Shown piece after piece: positions 38,701-50,050 of a DNA stretch of 64,000 bases (positions are counted from its first letter, which is position 1; the number at the start of each line of letters is the position of its first letter). This DNA is from Struthio camelus (taxonomy: Eukaryota > Chordata > Aves > Struthioniformes > Struthionidae). The stretch spans positions 121,533,900 through 121,597,899 of the forward strand of contig NC_090943.1 in assembly GCF_040807025.1 (NCBI RefSeq). Direction: 5' to 3'. The notes under the pieces were generated by a model. The model was not told the DNA's origin, did not search any database, and saw only the letters and a list, made by a program, of their open reading frames with translations. The position numbers and the translations under genes were made by a program.

Positions 38701-41505
38701 ATGGAGGTATTCTGTTAGGACCAGATCGTTTTAAACACATCAACAATTGTGCAAGAGCTATACTTGTGGAATACAACTATGTACGTTCAGTGGTAAGTTA
38801 CTGCCATTTAGAATGAAGGTATTTATATGATAGCTTACATAAACTGTCGCTGTTCAGATGAAGCCAGAAGAGAAGTAATACTAGTTGTCATCCTCTAGTT
38901 GCTTTGATGCACTCATTGTAAGCATAGGATCATATCAAAAACTAACAACTGTTTTCCTTTTTCAGATTGCAAAAATTATCGTTGTTCTCTTGTGTAATTT
39001 TGTTACTTGTTGGGGAAAATAGTAGTGCTAATAGTAAGCAAAAAAGAGACAAAATTGAAGAAACTTCTAACTAAAAAATACTTGATGATCTGACATGGTG
39101 CATGAGATCCCTGTACTATGGTATATTTATTGAAAACCAGTCTAGTAAAATAGGTGATATTTTTCCCTCAAGTAATGTACAGATGCAGATAGGAAAATAA
39201 GTTTTCATGAAGTCAACTGCTAGTAGGAACTCCATGTTAAGTTGTATGTGTAGCAGTATCGACTTGAAAGAGACTGGGGTTTGCTTTAAAGCTGTTTTCT
39301 TTGACTAACTTCTTTGATGTTGTTCTCATTTCTTCTTAGTTACTATTTAACAACAGAGATGTTTTTCAGGAATGACAGAATTAATATTATACCTTATATG
39401 CCTTGTACATGGTCCACCTTAAGATGAAAATACAGCACAGCTGTGCTTTTCTTAAATATCTTCACAGAGGCAAACTGAGAAATTGACTCCGTGTCCTTGC
39501 CAGTATTGTGCCTGCCTCCAGGCAGAGTTGGGAGCTGTCCTTCAGTTCCCATCAGTAATTTCCTGTAGCATTAGGTGGCTTTGAGCAGATACAGGTGCCT
39601 GCTGCCTGTGTTCCACTGAACTCTTGGGTGGGAGAATACAGAAGATAAAGAGACTGAAGTTAGGGACCTGCTTTATGAGTGTGAGGTGTGCAACAGAAGG
39701 GTGGCAGCAGTTGAGGAGATGGGTCTAAAACCTGAATTTAAGGGTTGGGGGTGGATGGGAAGGGAATATGCCTCCTCCTGTGCGTGCCAGGGACTGGGAC
39801 CTGCTGCCAGTGCTTCTCATGGTTACATGTGCCACAACTGCCAGTGCTAGTGTGTAGGCAGACTGAGTGTGGGAATCCCTGTAACCTGTAGGCATTTTAA
39901 AACGTCAAAACTTTATTAGACCCAAAGAAGTTTTGATAGTTAGAGAATATAACATACCACAGCTTCATAGCAACAGCAAATACTATTACAAGACTAGGCA
40001 GTAGGCACTATTAAAAAAAAATTAAAACTAGACTAGGAGAGTGCAAACTAAGTAACATTAATTATTACAGCAAAGATCAAGGGAAGATGTTTCAAAGGGA
40101 CCTAAATGACTCGGGAGACTAAGTCCCAAATGTCTTTCAAGGGCATTTTAGCTCCTAAGGGAGCTAAATCTGAAATTTCCTGTTTACATAAAAGCATCTA
40201 AGGTGGTTGTGGCTGGATGCTGAGCATTCTTCCCAGTTCTTCTCCCTGCACTTGTCAGTTATTTGCTTTTTGCATTTTAGAGGTGTTTGTATATACTTAG
40301 TGATTCCCTTTCTTGGCACCTGGTGTTTTCTTTTGTTTATGTTTTGCTCATATCATAATAGGAAATTATAATGCGATTTTTAAGCGTTTACCCTCAAGAG
40401 AAAGTTTAGTACCAAAAATTGCTTCTAATTTTTCAATATTTTAATTACTTCAGTCAGACTGTGTTTCTTTATTGTATATTAACCAATATGCTTTGTTACC
40501 AATATCCCGTGGAAAAATAATAGATGGTAGTTACAGTAATTACTCTTCTAGTCACATGGATGTGTTCTTGAAGAAGTATGCTTTTAGGTAACTTTCTTCA
40601 GAACAGCAGAGTTCAAACATCCTTTTAGGGTCTGTTTCTGTTCCATGCACAAGAAGAAGGAGAGAGAAGATTAGTAAGTTCTGTGAATTGTAGTGGCAGA
40701 TTCCCTCATTGCTCTGGGAAGTGCCCAAGATTAATGCCTACTGCGTTTAGTTAGAGTGAACGTAATCTGCCAGTATGCTGAAGTCCACAAAATATTTAAA
40801 AACTGTTGACTACGTTCCCCAAAACTTGTAACGAAAGTGCAAAACCTCATACAGCAGTTGGTTTTCACATGTGAAGAAAGATCATGTTTTTCAGAATTGG
40901 CAGTCAGAGTAAGTTGTGTGATGCAATGTTGATGCAGTAAGACTGGTAAAGTTTTGTTTTTCCTAGTGTAGATTTGTTTTGCTTAGGGAGCTGGTTTTAA
41001 TGTACATATCTTTTGATACAGTCACATCCTCACTAGCAGGAGTTTTGCAGTATATTGTACTAGTATTCCTATACTGGTAAGCTCCTCCTTGAGTAAAAAT
41101 GGCTTAGATTATTTCTGCATTACATGCTTCTGTTGGCATAGGTATGTGAAACGGAAATTTCAAAGAGCTTGTACCCTGCCCAAAGGCTTTGTGTTTTGAG
41201 CCTATAATTTTAGCATTGCTGAAGGCAGAAGTTTATAAATAGCAAGGTAAGCAGGCAAAATAATGAAACTTGCTGGTTAAATATTCTAGAATTGTTAAAA
41301 ACTGCCACAAATAGGAGTGAGTTAATGAACACTATTCCTATTCGAATAAGTCTTATAGGTGACCTTGAGAGAGTACCTGCAGTGTGTTAAGAATGTTGCT
41401 TTTAAGTTTTGATTTGCTCGTTTTTTATTTCAGGAAGAATCATCTAAACAAGTGGGAAAGAGCAAAAGGATAAAGAAGGACAACAAAAAGAGAATGGAAC
41501 ATTAA
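20673..41505 (+). CDS. IMPACT: IMPACT, RWD-domain protein and GCN1-binding inhibitor of GCN2 (complete, 11 coding exons)
   Basis: Known role: a cytosolic regulator that competes with the kinase GCN2 for GCN1, limiting eIF2-alpha phosphorylation during amino-acid shortage; the yeast counterpart is Yih1. The exons are 20673-20708, 21689-21817, 22593-22645, 23678-23740, 26991-27076, 28702-28833, 29121-29215, 33427-33500, 35107-35197, 38658-38792 and 41434-41505. They sum to 966 nt, or 321 residues plus stop (human 320), and every junction keeps phase. The N-terminal RWD domain (about residues 13-115) includes EIEALSSIYGEDW and the PPGYP/PPIYQL stretch. An acidic linker follows (about 123-165). 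The C-terminal ancient domain, related to YigZ/UPF0029, includes TDRRSTFQAHLAPV, NIYAYR, DDGETAAGGRLL and VVVSRWYGGILLGPDRF. The tail is lysine-rich and ends MEH. No frameshift or stop interrupts it. OSBPL1A and the HRH4-position gene flank it as in mammals. Confidence 0.96.
20709..21688 (+). other. IMPACT: IMPACT intron 1
   Basis: About 1 kb; the first 300 bases continue the CpG island. No long tandem repeat array is present. Confidence 0.85.
21689..21817 (+). CDS. IMPACT: IMPACT coding exon 2 (RWD domain)
   Basis: TTTTCTAG acceptor, 43 codons beginning LDEIEALSSIYGEDW and ending KWTLCLQ, then donor GTATAG. This is the start of the RWD domain. Confidence 0.95.
21866..21886 (+). repeat. Poly(C) tract of 21 bases
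   Basis: An uninterrupted C homopolymer starting 49 bp after the exon 2 end, in IMPACT intron 2. Its exact length may be unreliable in sequencing. Confidence 0.85.
22593..22645 (+). CDS. IMPACT: IMPACT coding exon 3 (RWD domain)
   Basis: CTTTCAG acceptor, 53 nt encoding VVLPPGYPAAEPPIYQL plus two bases of an asparagine codon, then a consensus GTAAGT donor. Confidence 0.95.
23678..23740 (+). CDS. IMPACT: IMPACT coding exon 4 (RWD domain)
   Basis: CATCCTAG acceptor, 63 nt encoding ASWLRGQDYVELANSLEEIY, then a consensus GTAAGT donor. Confidence 0.95.
23741..26990 (+). other. IMPACT: IMPACT intron 4
   Basis: About 3.2 kb, AT-rich. I see no exon, RNA gene or named repeat in it. Confidence 0.75.
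26991..27076 (+). CDS. IMPACT: IMPACT coding exon 5 (end of RWD domain)
   Basis: CTTCCAG acceptor; 86 nt encoding QNLGESILYLWVEKIREVLI and a short linker ending SSDP plus one base. The donor chosen, GTACTT at 27077, is weak, but it is the one that keeps phase with exon 6. The alternative GTATTT about 23 bp later breaks the frame. Confidence 0.85.
27077..28701 (+). other. IMPACT: IMPACT intron 5
   Basis: About 1.6 kb with no recognised element. Confidence 0.75.
28702..28833 (+). CDS. IMPACT: IMPACT coding exon 6 (acidic linker)
   Basis: 132 nt encoding AEPDIKKTSEEVDEDNENG through to SESQE. It follows a tandem TAG-CAG acceptor at 28699-28704 and ends at a GTAAAA donor. The segment is rich in Glu and Asp and is the least conserved part of the protein, matching the variable human linker. 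Confidence 0.85.
29121..29215 (+). CDS. IMPACT: IMPACT coding exon 7 (start of the ancient domain)
   Basis: TTCTGTAG acceptor; 95 nt encoding DEELPSIHHGNPITDRRST and FQAHLAPVVTPRQ; donor GTTAGT. The TDRRSTFQAHLAPV motif is shared with human IMPACT. Confidence 0.96.
29216..33426 (+). other. IMPACT: IMPACT intron 7
   Basis: About 4.2 kb, the largest IMPACT intron. It carries an ancient antisense CR1 relic in its first half; the rest shows nothing recognisable. Confidence 0.75.
30150..31420 (-). mobile_element. Ancient CR1 LINE relic in IMPACT intron 7
   Basis: On the plus strand the order of landmarks follows the antisense of a CR1 ORF2/3' region: about 30270-30310 (ACACAACATTCAAGATGCAAT, then ACCAAGGACTTAGAGTG nearby), 30430-30450 (CCTCAAGATCTCTTTCTGAG), 30640-30690 (GGGACCTTGTGAAATGC and GGTAGACTAGATCAACTGG), 30880-30940, 31035-31080 (TCAGCTTGTTCTAAAACCT) and 31225-31270. 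Heavy decay, with no intact frame. Orientation is opposite to IMPACT. Called from remembered CR1 consensus structure; edges approximate. Confidence 0.65.
33427..33500 (+). CDS. IMPACT: IMPACT coding exon 8
   Basis: CTTTAAAG acceptor; 74 nt encoding VKRVLEKLYENKKIASATHN then IYAY plus two bases; strong GTGAGA donor. Confidence 0.96.
33501..35106 (+). other. IMPACT: IMPACT intron 8
   Basis: About 1.6 kb. A 150-codon minus-strand frame at 34146-34598 has no recognisable domain. A T23 run abuts the 3' splice site. Confidence 0.75.
35081..35103 (+). repeat. T23 homopolymer forming the polypyrimidine tract of exon 9
   Basis: Twenty-three consecutive T, followed directly by the AAG of the exon 9 acceptor. 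Confidence 0.9.
35107..35197 (+). CDS. IMPACT: IMPACT coding exon 9
   Basis: 91 nt encoding IYCGDKQTFLQDCEDDGET and AAGGRLLHLMQ; donor GTTATA. It belongs to the YigZ/UPF0029-like domain and carries the DDGE..AGG stretch typical of that family. Confidence 0.96.
35198..38657 (+). other. IMPACT: IMPACT intron 9
   Basis: About 3.5 kb with no recognised gene or named repeat; it contains one perfect hairpin at 35996-36027. Confidence 0.75.
35996..36027. repeat. Perfect inverted repeat: 14-bp arms, 4-nt loop
   Basis: The left arm TTGCTTAACGTGCT and right arm AGCACGTTAAGCAA are exact reverse complements around the loop GTAG. It lies inside IMPACT intron 9. Confidence 0.95.
38658..38792 (+). CDS. 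IMPACT: IMPACT coding exon 10
   Basis: AAAACAG acceptor; exactly 45 codons starting ILNVHNVLVVVSRWYGGILL and including GPDRFKHINNCARAIL; consensus GTAAGT donor. The RWYGGILLG core is the family signature. Confidence 0.97.
38793..41433 (+). other. IMPACT: IMPACT intron 10
   Basis: About 2.6 kb, nothing recognised beyond a GC-richer patch near 39480-39890. Confidence 0.75.
41434..41505 (+). CDS. IMPACT: IMPACT coding exon 11 and stop codon
   Basis: TATTTCAG acceptor; encodes EESSKQVGKSKRIKKDNKKR then MEH and TAA at 41503-41505. The lysine-rich tail matches the basic C-terminus of mammalian IMPACT. Confidence 0.95.
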   Translation, partial: EESSKQVGKSKRIKKDNKKRMEH

Positions 41506-41619
41506 TTTATTCTTAAAATATTAAAATATAAATATGTACTTTGCACATATTTATAGAAATGAAATATTGGACAATATTGCCTTATCCACAACAGACATTT
41601 TGTATTCAAAAGAAAATTC

Positions 41620-41625
41620 AGTAAA
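41620..41625 (+). terminator. Possible IMPACT polyadenylation signal (AGTAAA)
   Basis: The variant signal AGTAAA is 115 bp after the stop codon, with T/GT-rich sequence from about 41638. Alternative canonical AATAAA sites lie much farther on at 43663 and 44715. Confidence 0.3.
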
Positions 41626-41639
41626 GCTATAGATATATT

Positions 41640-44600
41640 TTCCCGTTGTTCTGTCATTTCTTCAGTTATTCTGAAGTGTAGAGCTTAGACGAATGAGTTT
41701 TCTGTAGTATATATTTCAGCTCCTTGCTATGAGGGCGTTACAGCATCCAGAATCATTTTTTTCCCCCTCAACTATGAATGATTGATTAAAATGTGGATTA
41801 TCTATCCTCTCTATTATTGGGTTGGAACTCAAACGCCTGCCTTGTACTGAAACTTGAGACCCTACTTTCTTGTTTTGAGGGTGAGACTGAAGCCATTAAC
41901 ATCCTGCAAGTGACCTGGTTTTTGAAGTTTTCAGTACCTAAAAGGAAAGCAGATGACCCAATGCTATATGGCCTTGGAGAGCCTGGAGCTGCCTACATGG
42001 TTCTCAGTCATGTCTGGTAGAAACTGCTCGGTGACATAAAGGAAGGCTGCGCATGGGTGGTGAACTACAGAAATGTAAAGCTACTGCTTCAAAATTTCCT
42101 TAAGGAGCATGCTGAGTGTGTCAGACTCTTGAGATGTTGTTGACCCGCTGAGGATAAGTGTCCTGTAATTAAGGGAACCGGTGATTTCAACAAAGAATAT
42201 GGAGATTTTGAAATCACAGTGTTACAGCTAGTAGTGAATGTTAATACACATTCTGATATGGGTTGTAGTGATGTAGAGTGGGAAAAAATGCAAATGTTAA
42301 AAATACAATCACAAACACTTGCATTTTTCTTCTCTTTTATTAATAGTTTCCAGACTTTTCTCTAATGCATTACAGAAAAATTTAACAGGCCATTTCTGGC
42401 AGTAAATCGTTATCTTGATGTTTAGATGAGATTAAAATGTTGTGGGTTTTTTTGTTTTGTTTTGTTCTTTTTACATTGCCATGGTATCTTTCACTTGCAG
42501 AGGACGGACTAAATGATCTAATTTTTTTTTTTTTTCAAATTAATTTCTAAAATGGATGATCTTTAATGATTAGCATTTGAGTCAGATGCCTTCTTAGTTC
42601 AGGTATACCTTACCTATTTTTCTTGTATAGTAATGGCAGTTAGGGCTGTGATAATTTTTAATGACATTTGTGTAGTAGCAAAAGATACAGTATAGTTGCA
42701 TAATTTAAAAGTGTATTTGTAAGACTTGCTTATATGACCATCAATCTGGTATACATCTTTTTGCCAATATTTTTTACATGTCATTTGTTCATTATAGTTT
42801 TACAGTACAGCTACTTCAGGAAACCTTTCCAAAGGTAGACTTCATCTAATGAAAGTAATTATTGCAGTGTTTCATATAGCAAGAGATATTTCTTAACAGT
42901 TTCAGTAACTTAAAATGGTACTGAATATAGTAAAGGTGTAGTATGGTATGCCAAGGTAAGTATAGTATACTAGTGGTATAGGGATTTTAGTAACTAAGGT
43001 TACTGAAATATATTTAAAAAAAAAAAAAAAAAGCTTTTACCATAGATTCTCTGGGAGACAGATCGTGCAGTGATTTATTGAAACAATGTTATGCAGCTAC
43101 GTTTCCTTGTTCACACTGTTAAGCTCTTTTGTGGTCAGTCAAACATCTGTGCTTGTAATTACAAAAAGGCATTCCTCCCAGGGAAGAAGGTCTGTATACT
43201 ACCTTATGTAAAAGTCTTAGTATTTCTTGGGTGATACAACTATTTTTTGTTCATAAGAGTAAAAATTTTGCCATTCGCTTGCAGTATTTTACCTACTTAA
43301 ATATTCCAAAGTTTCTGATGCTTTCCTGAGAGTTTGCGATTGTCACAATTAATTAAGAAAAAAAGCAGATTGATTGCTAGATGTTCTACTACAGCTGCCA
43401 TTGATTCCATTTCAGTCATGGTAACGTGTATTCTCTCTCCAAAGAGCACCCTTGAAGTTTGAACACTCAGCATCGACAGTGATTCTGAAGGTCTTAGCTT
43501 TTGGATGTTCAACCTGAGGTACGTGAAAGCTAGGTCTCTGTTTTTTCAGAAATACTGATCCTTGTTCTCAAAAATCTCTTATTCTAATTATGCATGATGG
43601 TGAAAATGAAACCCCCCAAATGCAAGATACATGTTTTTGGTAACCGGTTGCTGCCTTAATGAAATAAACTCACATACGTCATCTAATTGATAAGCAAAAT
43701 CAAAACACAGTAACTTAGGATGGCTAGTAACAAACCTCTAGAAGCAGGTCATAGAAGCAGAATTGTGTTTGTATTTTCACACCTTTTCTTTCAGAGAGAA
43801 TACAAACTGCTGGCTAGCTATCCTTCCTGTGGACACATTTGGTTAGAGAAGTTGCATTCTCTTCCTTTTTTTTTGTTTTTAAGCATTTGCTAAGTTTAAA
43901 CTTCCTTTATTCTAAGAACAAGTTCTGCATGTGGCTTTCCAGAAGAGTTTTGCAACACTGGATTTAGTGCTTACCTTTGAGCGCAGTGTGTCAGTATACT
44001 TCATGCTGTAAAGAATCTGCTATTCTTGTTGTACTTTCATTAGTAGTTGTCCTTCAGGAAGGCTGTGTCCTGTCTTTTCACTGAATACCATTGCTCCTGC
44101 TTTGTTAGGGAGAGAATGTAGGAGCAGCAGTGGTCGTTAAGCATCGGGATCAAAAAATTTAGCACCGATCTAGCTGTTGATAATTACAGATGATAGATAC
44201 AAAGTAGATGACTGTTTGTAGTCATGATAACCCTGTTATTTTGATAACTAATAGTCATTTAATTTTATGGTGTTGACAATTTCTCATTTTTGGGTAAAGT
44301 TTATGGATATTAGAAGTTTGACCCTCAGTATGCCTCTATACAGAGAAGAGAAAGAACGCTTTGTCCTTTCTCTTACGTATGTATCACTGGTTTTGCAGGT
44401 TTCTGTGGTGAAACTGGGTTAAAGCAGAGTCAGCCAAACTACCTCTGACTGTGGGAATGTTTTCACTCTATGTTAGCTAAAGTGTGCTGACAGGAGATCT
44501 CTTTTAGATTTGGCACAGCTTACTCCCTTACCAGGTAACAAGGATGGGGTCAGTCTTTGTTTACAAAGAAGTCTGATCTTTAACTTGGAGAGTTTTATAG

Positions 44601-47600
44601 GAGCCCGTATTCCTATTAAACACATTTCATAAATACTGAACTCCTACTACTAAACAATGTAGCCATCTAATCAATGTATCAATGTAAACTATGATGGTTT
44701 AATATTTTACTGCAAATAAAAGTTTTTCTTAAATAAGAGTCTAAAGGAATACATTGAAAATCGACTAAATTGCCATAGAGCACAAAGCTCTTTAGCCCAG
44801 GAATTAACAATGCAGCTTGAGGAGGATTGAGGTTGTATTAATCAAATTTTGTATATATGAACTAGCATGTAGGATCAAGCAAAGAAAAGATAATGAGAAG
44901 GATTTGAAGCAAATTTAATTTTAAAATTAATGTCTTAATATAATTTATACTGTTAAAAAACAAAAGGAGCAGTTTAACAGTGAGTTTGTTTCCAAATATT
45001 ATGTATTGGTTTAAGACAGGATAGGTTGTGTACACATCCCCTATTTGTGAAATAATTATAAATTTCATTAGCTGAAAAAGCAGGAGAAAGACTGTAGCGT
45101 TAATCCACACTTAAAATACAGTTGCCTGTCATAAAAATATGTCCCTAAATAATCGAACAATAGCAGAAAAACGTGGATTGTCACTTTCATCTTTTCTGCC
45201 ATTCTATTCTGTCCTGTCTCTGTTTTACAGTTCACTTTGCTCTTCAGGCAATGTATCAGAATGCAACTGAAACCTGATTAACCTTTACAGAACCCCAGAA
45301 TCCTACAAGGTAGTATCAGAATGGTTAATTTTTCATGCTGGTCCAACTGAAGTGAGTGGAGCAGTAGCAGGAGTTTATATCTGGTCTCTGGTAAGAGGAT
45401 TTTGTTAGCAAAATATCTTCTGAAGAGCTGCCAGATGGTTTCTGTGTAAAACATGAATCTCTGTAGAAGAGTCTGAATAAATTCAAGGCAGCTGAGAAAT
45501 GGAAAAGAACTTCTATAGCTCTTCTCTTCAAGTGGTGATGACACAGAACGTTTCATCTAAACGTGTTGCCATAAATCTAGAATTATTCCATGCTGACGTA
45601 TGAAAAGATCACTTGTTTTATTTAAAACATACTGTCTCTGACTTTTAAAAATGAACATAAATGCCTCTCTAGTTGCAGCATAGCTATTTTGGACTATTTG
45701 TAATATCTTGATTTTTGTAAAGCCTGAATAATAAGCAGATAATTCAGGGTGGTTCTTTTACTGTTTCCTACACATTCTTGTTAAAAGCCTGATGAAGAAA
45801 AAAGGGAAGAGAAAGATGTAACATTTACCTGTGGATCCCTTCAGTGTATCGATCTGTTCTCATGAATTTATTGTCTAGCATGTCTATGTGAGTAAAAATG
45901 TCATACATTTTTATAAAATTATCATCAAACTCTTTGTGTGCTGCCCTGACTCCAGTAGAAAATCAGCACTTTATTCAGATGTTTTCCTAGCTGGACAATA
46001 GCTTTATAGACTGATTTAGTCATAGTTACAGCCACACAACAAAATTCTACAAAACACAACAAAATTATGCCAAAAACTTATTTAACGGATCTGCTCTTAA
46101 ACTTCACTTACGCTGCTGATGTTTTTGAAAAACAATACTGACTAGCAGAGATTATGTTCTGGATGTGAACAAATTAGTTAAATGACTTCATGACTTAAAA
46201 TAGATCTGTGATATTGGAGGTATATTCACAAGGCACAGGAGTGTAGCATTCATGTTTTGAGGTGCCCTGCTGCATGCAGACTTTCCAAGCATAGTATGGA
46301 AGAGTAAGATTTCTAAGAATAAGATACCTAAGATTTTGAGAAACTAGATAGTTAGCTCCAGAAGACATTTTGAGGGAGGGAGATGGAGGGGAATTAGGTA
46401 CCTATATACTCCTAGAAAGCACTCTTGAATTTAAGCCGCTCAGTAAGGTCTACTGTTTTCCATGAAAAACAGTGAAGGTGCCGTTTCTCTTTTTGCCATT
46501 TGATAGTCCGAGTGCTGAGATGGGATGAATCCTATCTTCTGCTTTGTTTCAGAGGCTGTAAAATCAGGCTTTCTTGCTTCTCAAATGAGCAATCCTAACT
46601 AACAGACTAAGGGTATTTTGGAGACTCTCTCTCATATTCTTCTTCTGATGTAGTTTATTAATTAATGCCTAATTTCCCGCAGATTTTGACAAACTTGCTA
46701 AGCATTACCTTCCTTTTTTGGGGAGGAAATTGAAGCAAAGACCTAAAGTAAGACACTGAGGGGTCTTACAAGGGGAATCCACTTGAACCAAAAGTGCAGC
46801 CCAGAATTTCCATGTTTCCAGGGGATTCTAGGACTTTATTGCGTTAAAGGCAGTGTTTTAATTCTTGTAATAATGCTAGAGAATAAAGATGACAAAAGCA
46901 AGGAATTCAAAGTGATTTTTTTCTTAAATTAACTGTTTAGATTCTTTTCCACATCTTACCTTAACAAGACTAGCCCTGCTGTTAGATATCTGTATAGTTA
47001 AACTATGGTAATCTGTTGCATGCTACAAAACTGAGGATGTGGCCACTCTATGTGGGAAGCCATTATCTGGGCAGATTCCACATCCTTATTTAGTACCCAT
47101 AATACTGTTCCAATTCAGTACCTGACCACTGAAAATTTTGGGTTAAGATATGATGAGAACCTGTAGCAGCTTGAGAGAGAAACGCAAGGCCCAAACCGTT
47201 ATACTAACTTTGGCAAAGAGCTGTAACTGCAGCATTCCAACTCTGAAGTGGGGTAGCTGCAAGTAAGATTAGTGACTTAACTGCCCCTTCAGTAACTTAG
47301 CTTTAATGATTTCATCGTAGATTATCATTGAAGAAAAAAACGCATAAAAATTCAGTAAGGGGTTTGCGATTATGAGGCTACAGTTTTAACTGCAGTTGTT
47401 ACACACAATGGCTTTCTGCATCATGATTTATCTATTTGTGTTTTTATAAAAGCATATTCTTTCTGAGCACAGTTTGGATCTATGATATTTCTGCTTTCTT
47501 AAGATTTTTACAGCAGTTTGGTCATAATGGGGCTTTTGGGAGATTGTAACAAATGCTTTTCTTCTAGGACTGGTGGCTGTATATGGATTCGTCACAGGAG

Positions 47601-49803
47601 CCAGTCTTTACAAAGCCTGAGTGCTCAAGCTGACATCTCTGGCCTCTCAGGGACAAGGTAAGGATCAACGGTATAAGTTCCCAGTAGCAGAGAATACTTA
47701 AGAGCACAGATCTTTTCCCATCCTCTGTAGTGGAAAAGGGAGGAGGTGTTATTGGGTATGGAGAGCCCAGTACAGGACCTCCCCCCCCCCCCCCCCAACT
47801 CAGGGCAAGCACTCCCACGTCTAAAGGAAGGAAACCTTTTATGTGCTTTCTGCTAGAATACATGCAGTTTATGAGCACGCAGTTTTGAGGGTTAGCAGTG
47901 GGCATGGTGTGTACATGCAAGCTGCCCTGGGTTCATTGCTTTCTTACTGCAGGGCTGTTGCTTTGAATGAGCTGTTGCTGCCATGATAAGGAGGTGAGAC
48001 CAGTCAAAAAGCACTGATTGTATTAAGTATGAGGAAGAGAGTGTAAGTATAATTGGGGCATGGTACAGTTTATAGAGTATTTGTGTTTTGGCAGTATCTG
48101 TGGCAATTTTCTTGCTATTCTTTGGATTTGAATGTAAAGAAGCAATCACAGACGGGACTGTTACCCTCCTTAGAGGCCTATAGAAGCCCTGTGATATCTT
48201 TTATTATCAATAAAATGGAGAAGCAAAAGTTCTAAGGGTAAGCAGGTGACTGCTTAGAAGGCAAAGTGAATTAAAGTAATGGAATGTAATTTCTGGTGCC
48301 ATTTTGGTACCCTGAGCCACAAATCACTGGAGGCAAAGAGAGCATATCAGTAGTTACTACTATATCTTGCCATTTTCTTACTCCCTTCTGTAGGCTGTTG
48401 GCTGCTGGTGCACACAGGATGTGGACTTAGCCAAACTCTTAATTTAACCTGGCTTTTCCTCACCACTTATTTTTTTTAACCACATAATAACTTAGACCTC
48501 AATGACTTTATGTAGATCAACTTCAGTAGTGCGAGCAGAAGACAGGTTAGTAGCATTACTTAGTAGTTTTTGCCAAAGTGTATTTTCAACATTTTCAGCA
48601 GTACCTGGAAATGAAATAAAGCTTAAAGCAGAAATGGACATGTATGCTGTGCAGATATTTGTATGAATAATGAAGTTTTGCATTTCTGTACTGTTGCCAT
48701 GCAAACATTTAGTAAAAGCACTGGGCAAATGCTAATGAATTTGTTCCCACAGACAGGGGGAACAGAAACGCAGACATGGAAGCTAAAATTTTTCAAATTT
48801 GATTATATTAAATTAGACACGAAAGCGTTTCTAGGACCTACGGTGAAAATGATTGATTTTTTAAAACTTGGGAATATTCAGAGCTCTCTGCAAATGGTAT
48901 CATTATTTATACAAAATCTAAGCACTTGCAGAAGGCACACCATTTCTCCCGTCAGTGTGGAGAGAAAGGCCTAACCCTATTCAAGGTAATTGCAAAGCTC
49001 CCATTCAAGGAGTGAATATTTTGTTCCTTGAGTCTAGAAAGGCAGCAACTGATGCTGTGTCACTGAGGCTGGTAAGAGTTTTACCACTGATTTCAGTGGG
49101 AGTTTTGCAGCCGATTTGTGAGGACTGTACCATTACTGGTTAACTCCCATGGTAAGTAATTGTATATGTGTTTACAGTATATTAGTTTTCAGTGCTAGGG
49201 TCTGCAGAAAGACGACCAAAAACCAGAAATGCTGATTATGCCTTTGACTGGCGAAAAACTATAAGACAATACAGAGGGAGGACTGGCTTATTGAAATCCA
49301 ATGTCACTAGATAAATGAGGATGAAATCAGAAGTGTAATATAGATTAAGTTCTTATAAGGGTATGTACCTCAGAATAAGAGAGAACTTCAAGAAAAGGTT
49401 GAGGTCCATAGCGCTAACAAGCAAAACGCTTCCTGAGAGAGACAGAAGAATGAGAAAGAGTATTAAATCAGCCCTCCTGACCTCTACAGATAAGGATCAG
49501 GTTGCATAAAGAAGAGCTTACATGTAAAAGTGAGCTTGAAAATGCTACATATTTCTTATTGGTAGCTCTTACGCAGGTTTGTGTGTTTCAGATGCATTGC
49601 TATTTATTAAAATTAGAAAATCTTAGGAAAAAAGGATTTATCTTGCATCAGAACCGTTTAACTCCCTCTCTTAAGTCAGATTTTTTTGGATTTTTATTTG
49701 CTTTCTGGTCTAGCCTGTTAAGATTCCTTATGAATCTTAACCTTTTGGATAAATCTGCCAGATGTGAGTTTCTTCCTAGAGTGAACTGACCTGGACGCAC
49801 AGC
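41640..49803. other. Intergenic region between IMPACT and the HRH4-position gene
   Basis: About 8.2 kb, AT-rich, with the IMPACT 3' end possibly reaching into its left part and HRH4 5' untranslated sequence into its right part. No gene or named mobile element is recognised. It contains a 16-base C run and many short frames without family signatures. Confidence 0.65.
47781..47796 (+). repeat. Poly(C) tract of 16 bases
   Basis: An uninterrupted C run about 2 kb upstream of the HRH4 start codon. Confidence 0.85.
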
Positions 49804-50050
49804 ATGCACAACAGCAGCGCTGCAGCTCTGCAAACGACTGGAACGTGTAACGAGACCGTGTCCCCACAGCCATCGAGCTCGGAGTTTTCGCTGGGTGTGT
49901 TGGTGCTCCTGGCTGTCCTTATGGTGTTGCTAGCTCTGATCACAGTCCTTGGGAACGCCTTGGTGATCCTTGCTTTCATAACGGACAGAAACCTCAGGCA
50001 TCGGAGCAATTATTTCTTTCTCAATCTTGCTATTTCTGACTTTGCAGTGG
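49804..50050 (+). CDS. HRH4: HRH4-locus receptor exon 1 (N-terminus, TM1-TM2)
   Basis: ATG in the context CAGCATGC with A at -3. It encodes an extracellular N-terminus, TM1 (about 30-56, with GNALVILAF), a basic first loop (RNLRHRS) and the start of TM2 (FFLNLAISDF). Donor GTAAGT follows at 50051, phase 1. Confidence 0.92.

Noticed and set aside
48980-49130. Stretch containing TGATTTCAGTGGGAGTTTTGC, reminiscent of an old reptile/amniote interspersed repeat
   Set aside because: Only a short similarity from memory; too little to name a family or set ends.
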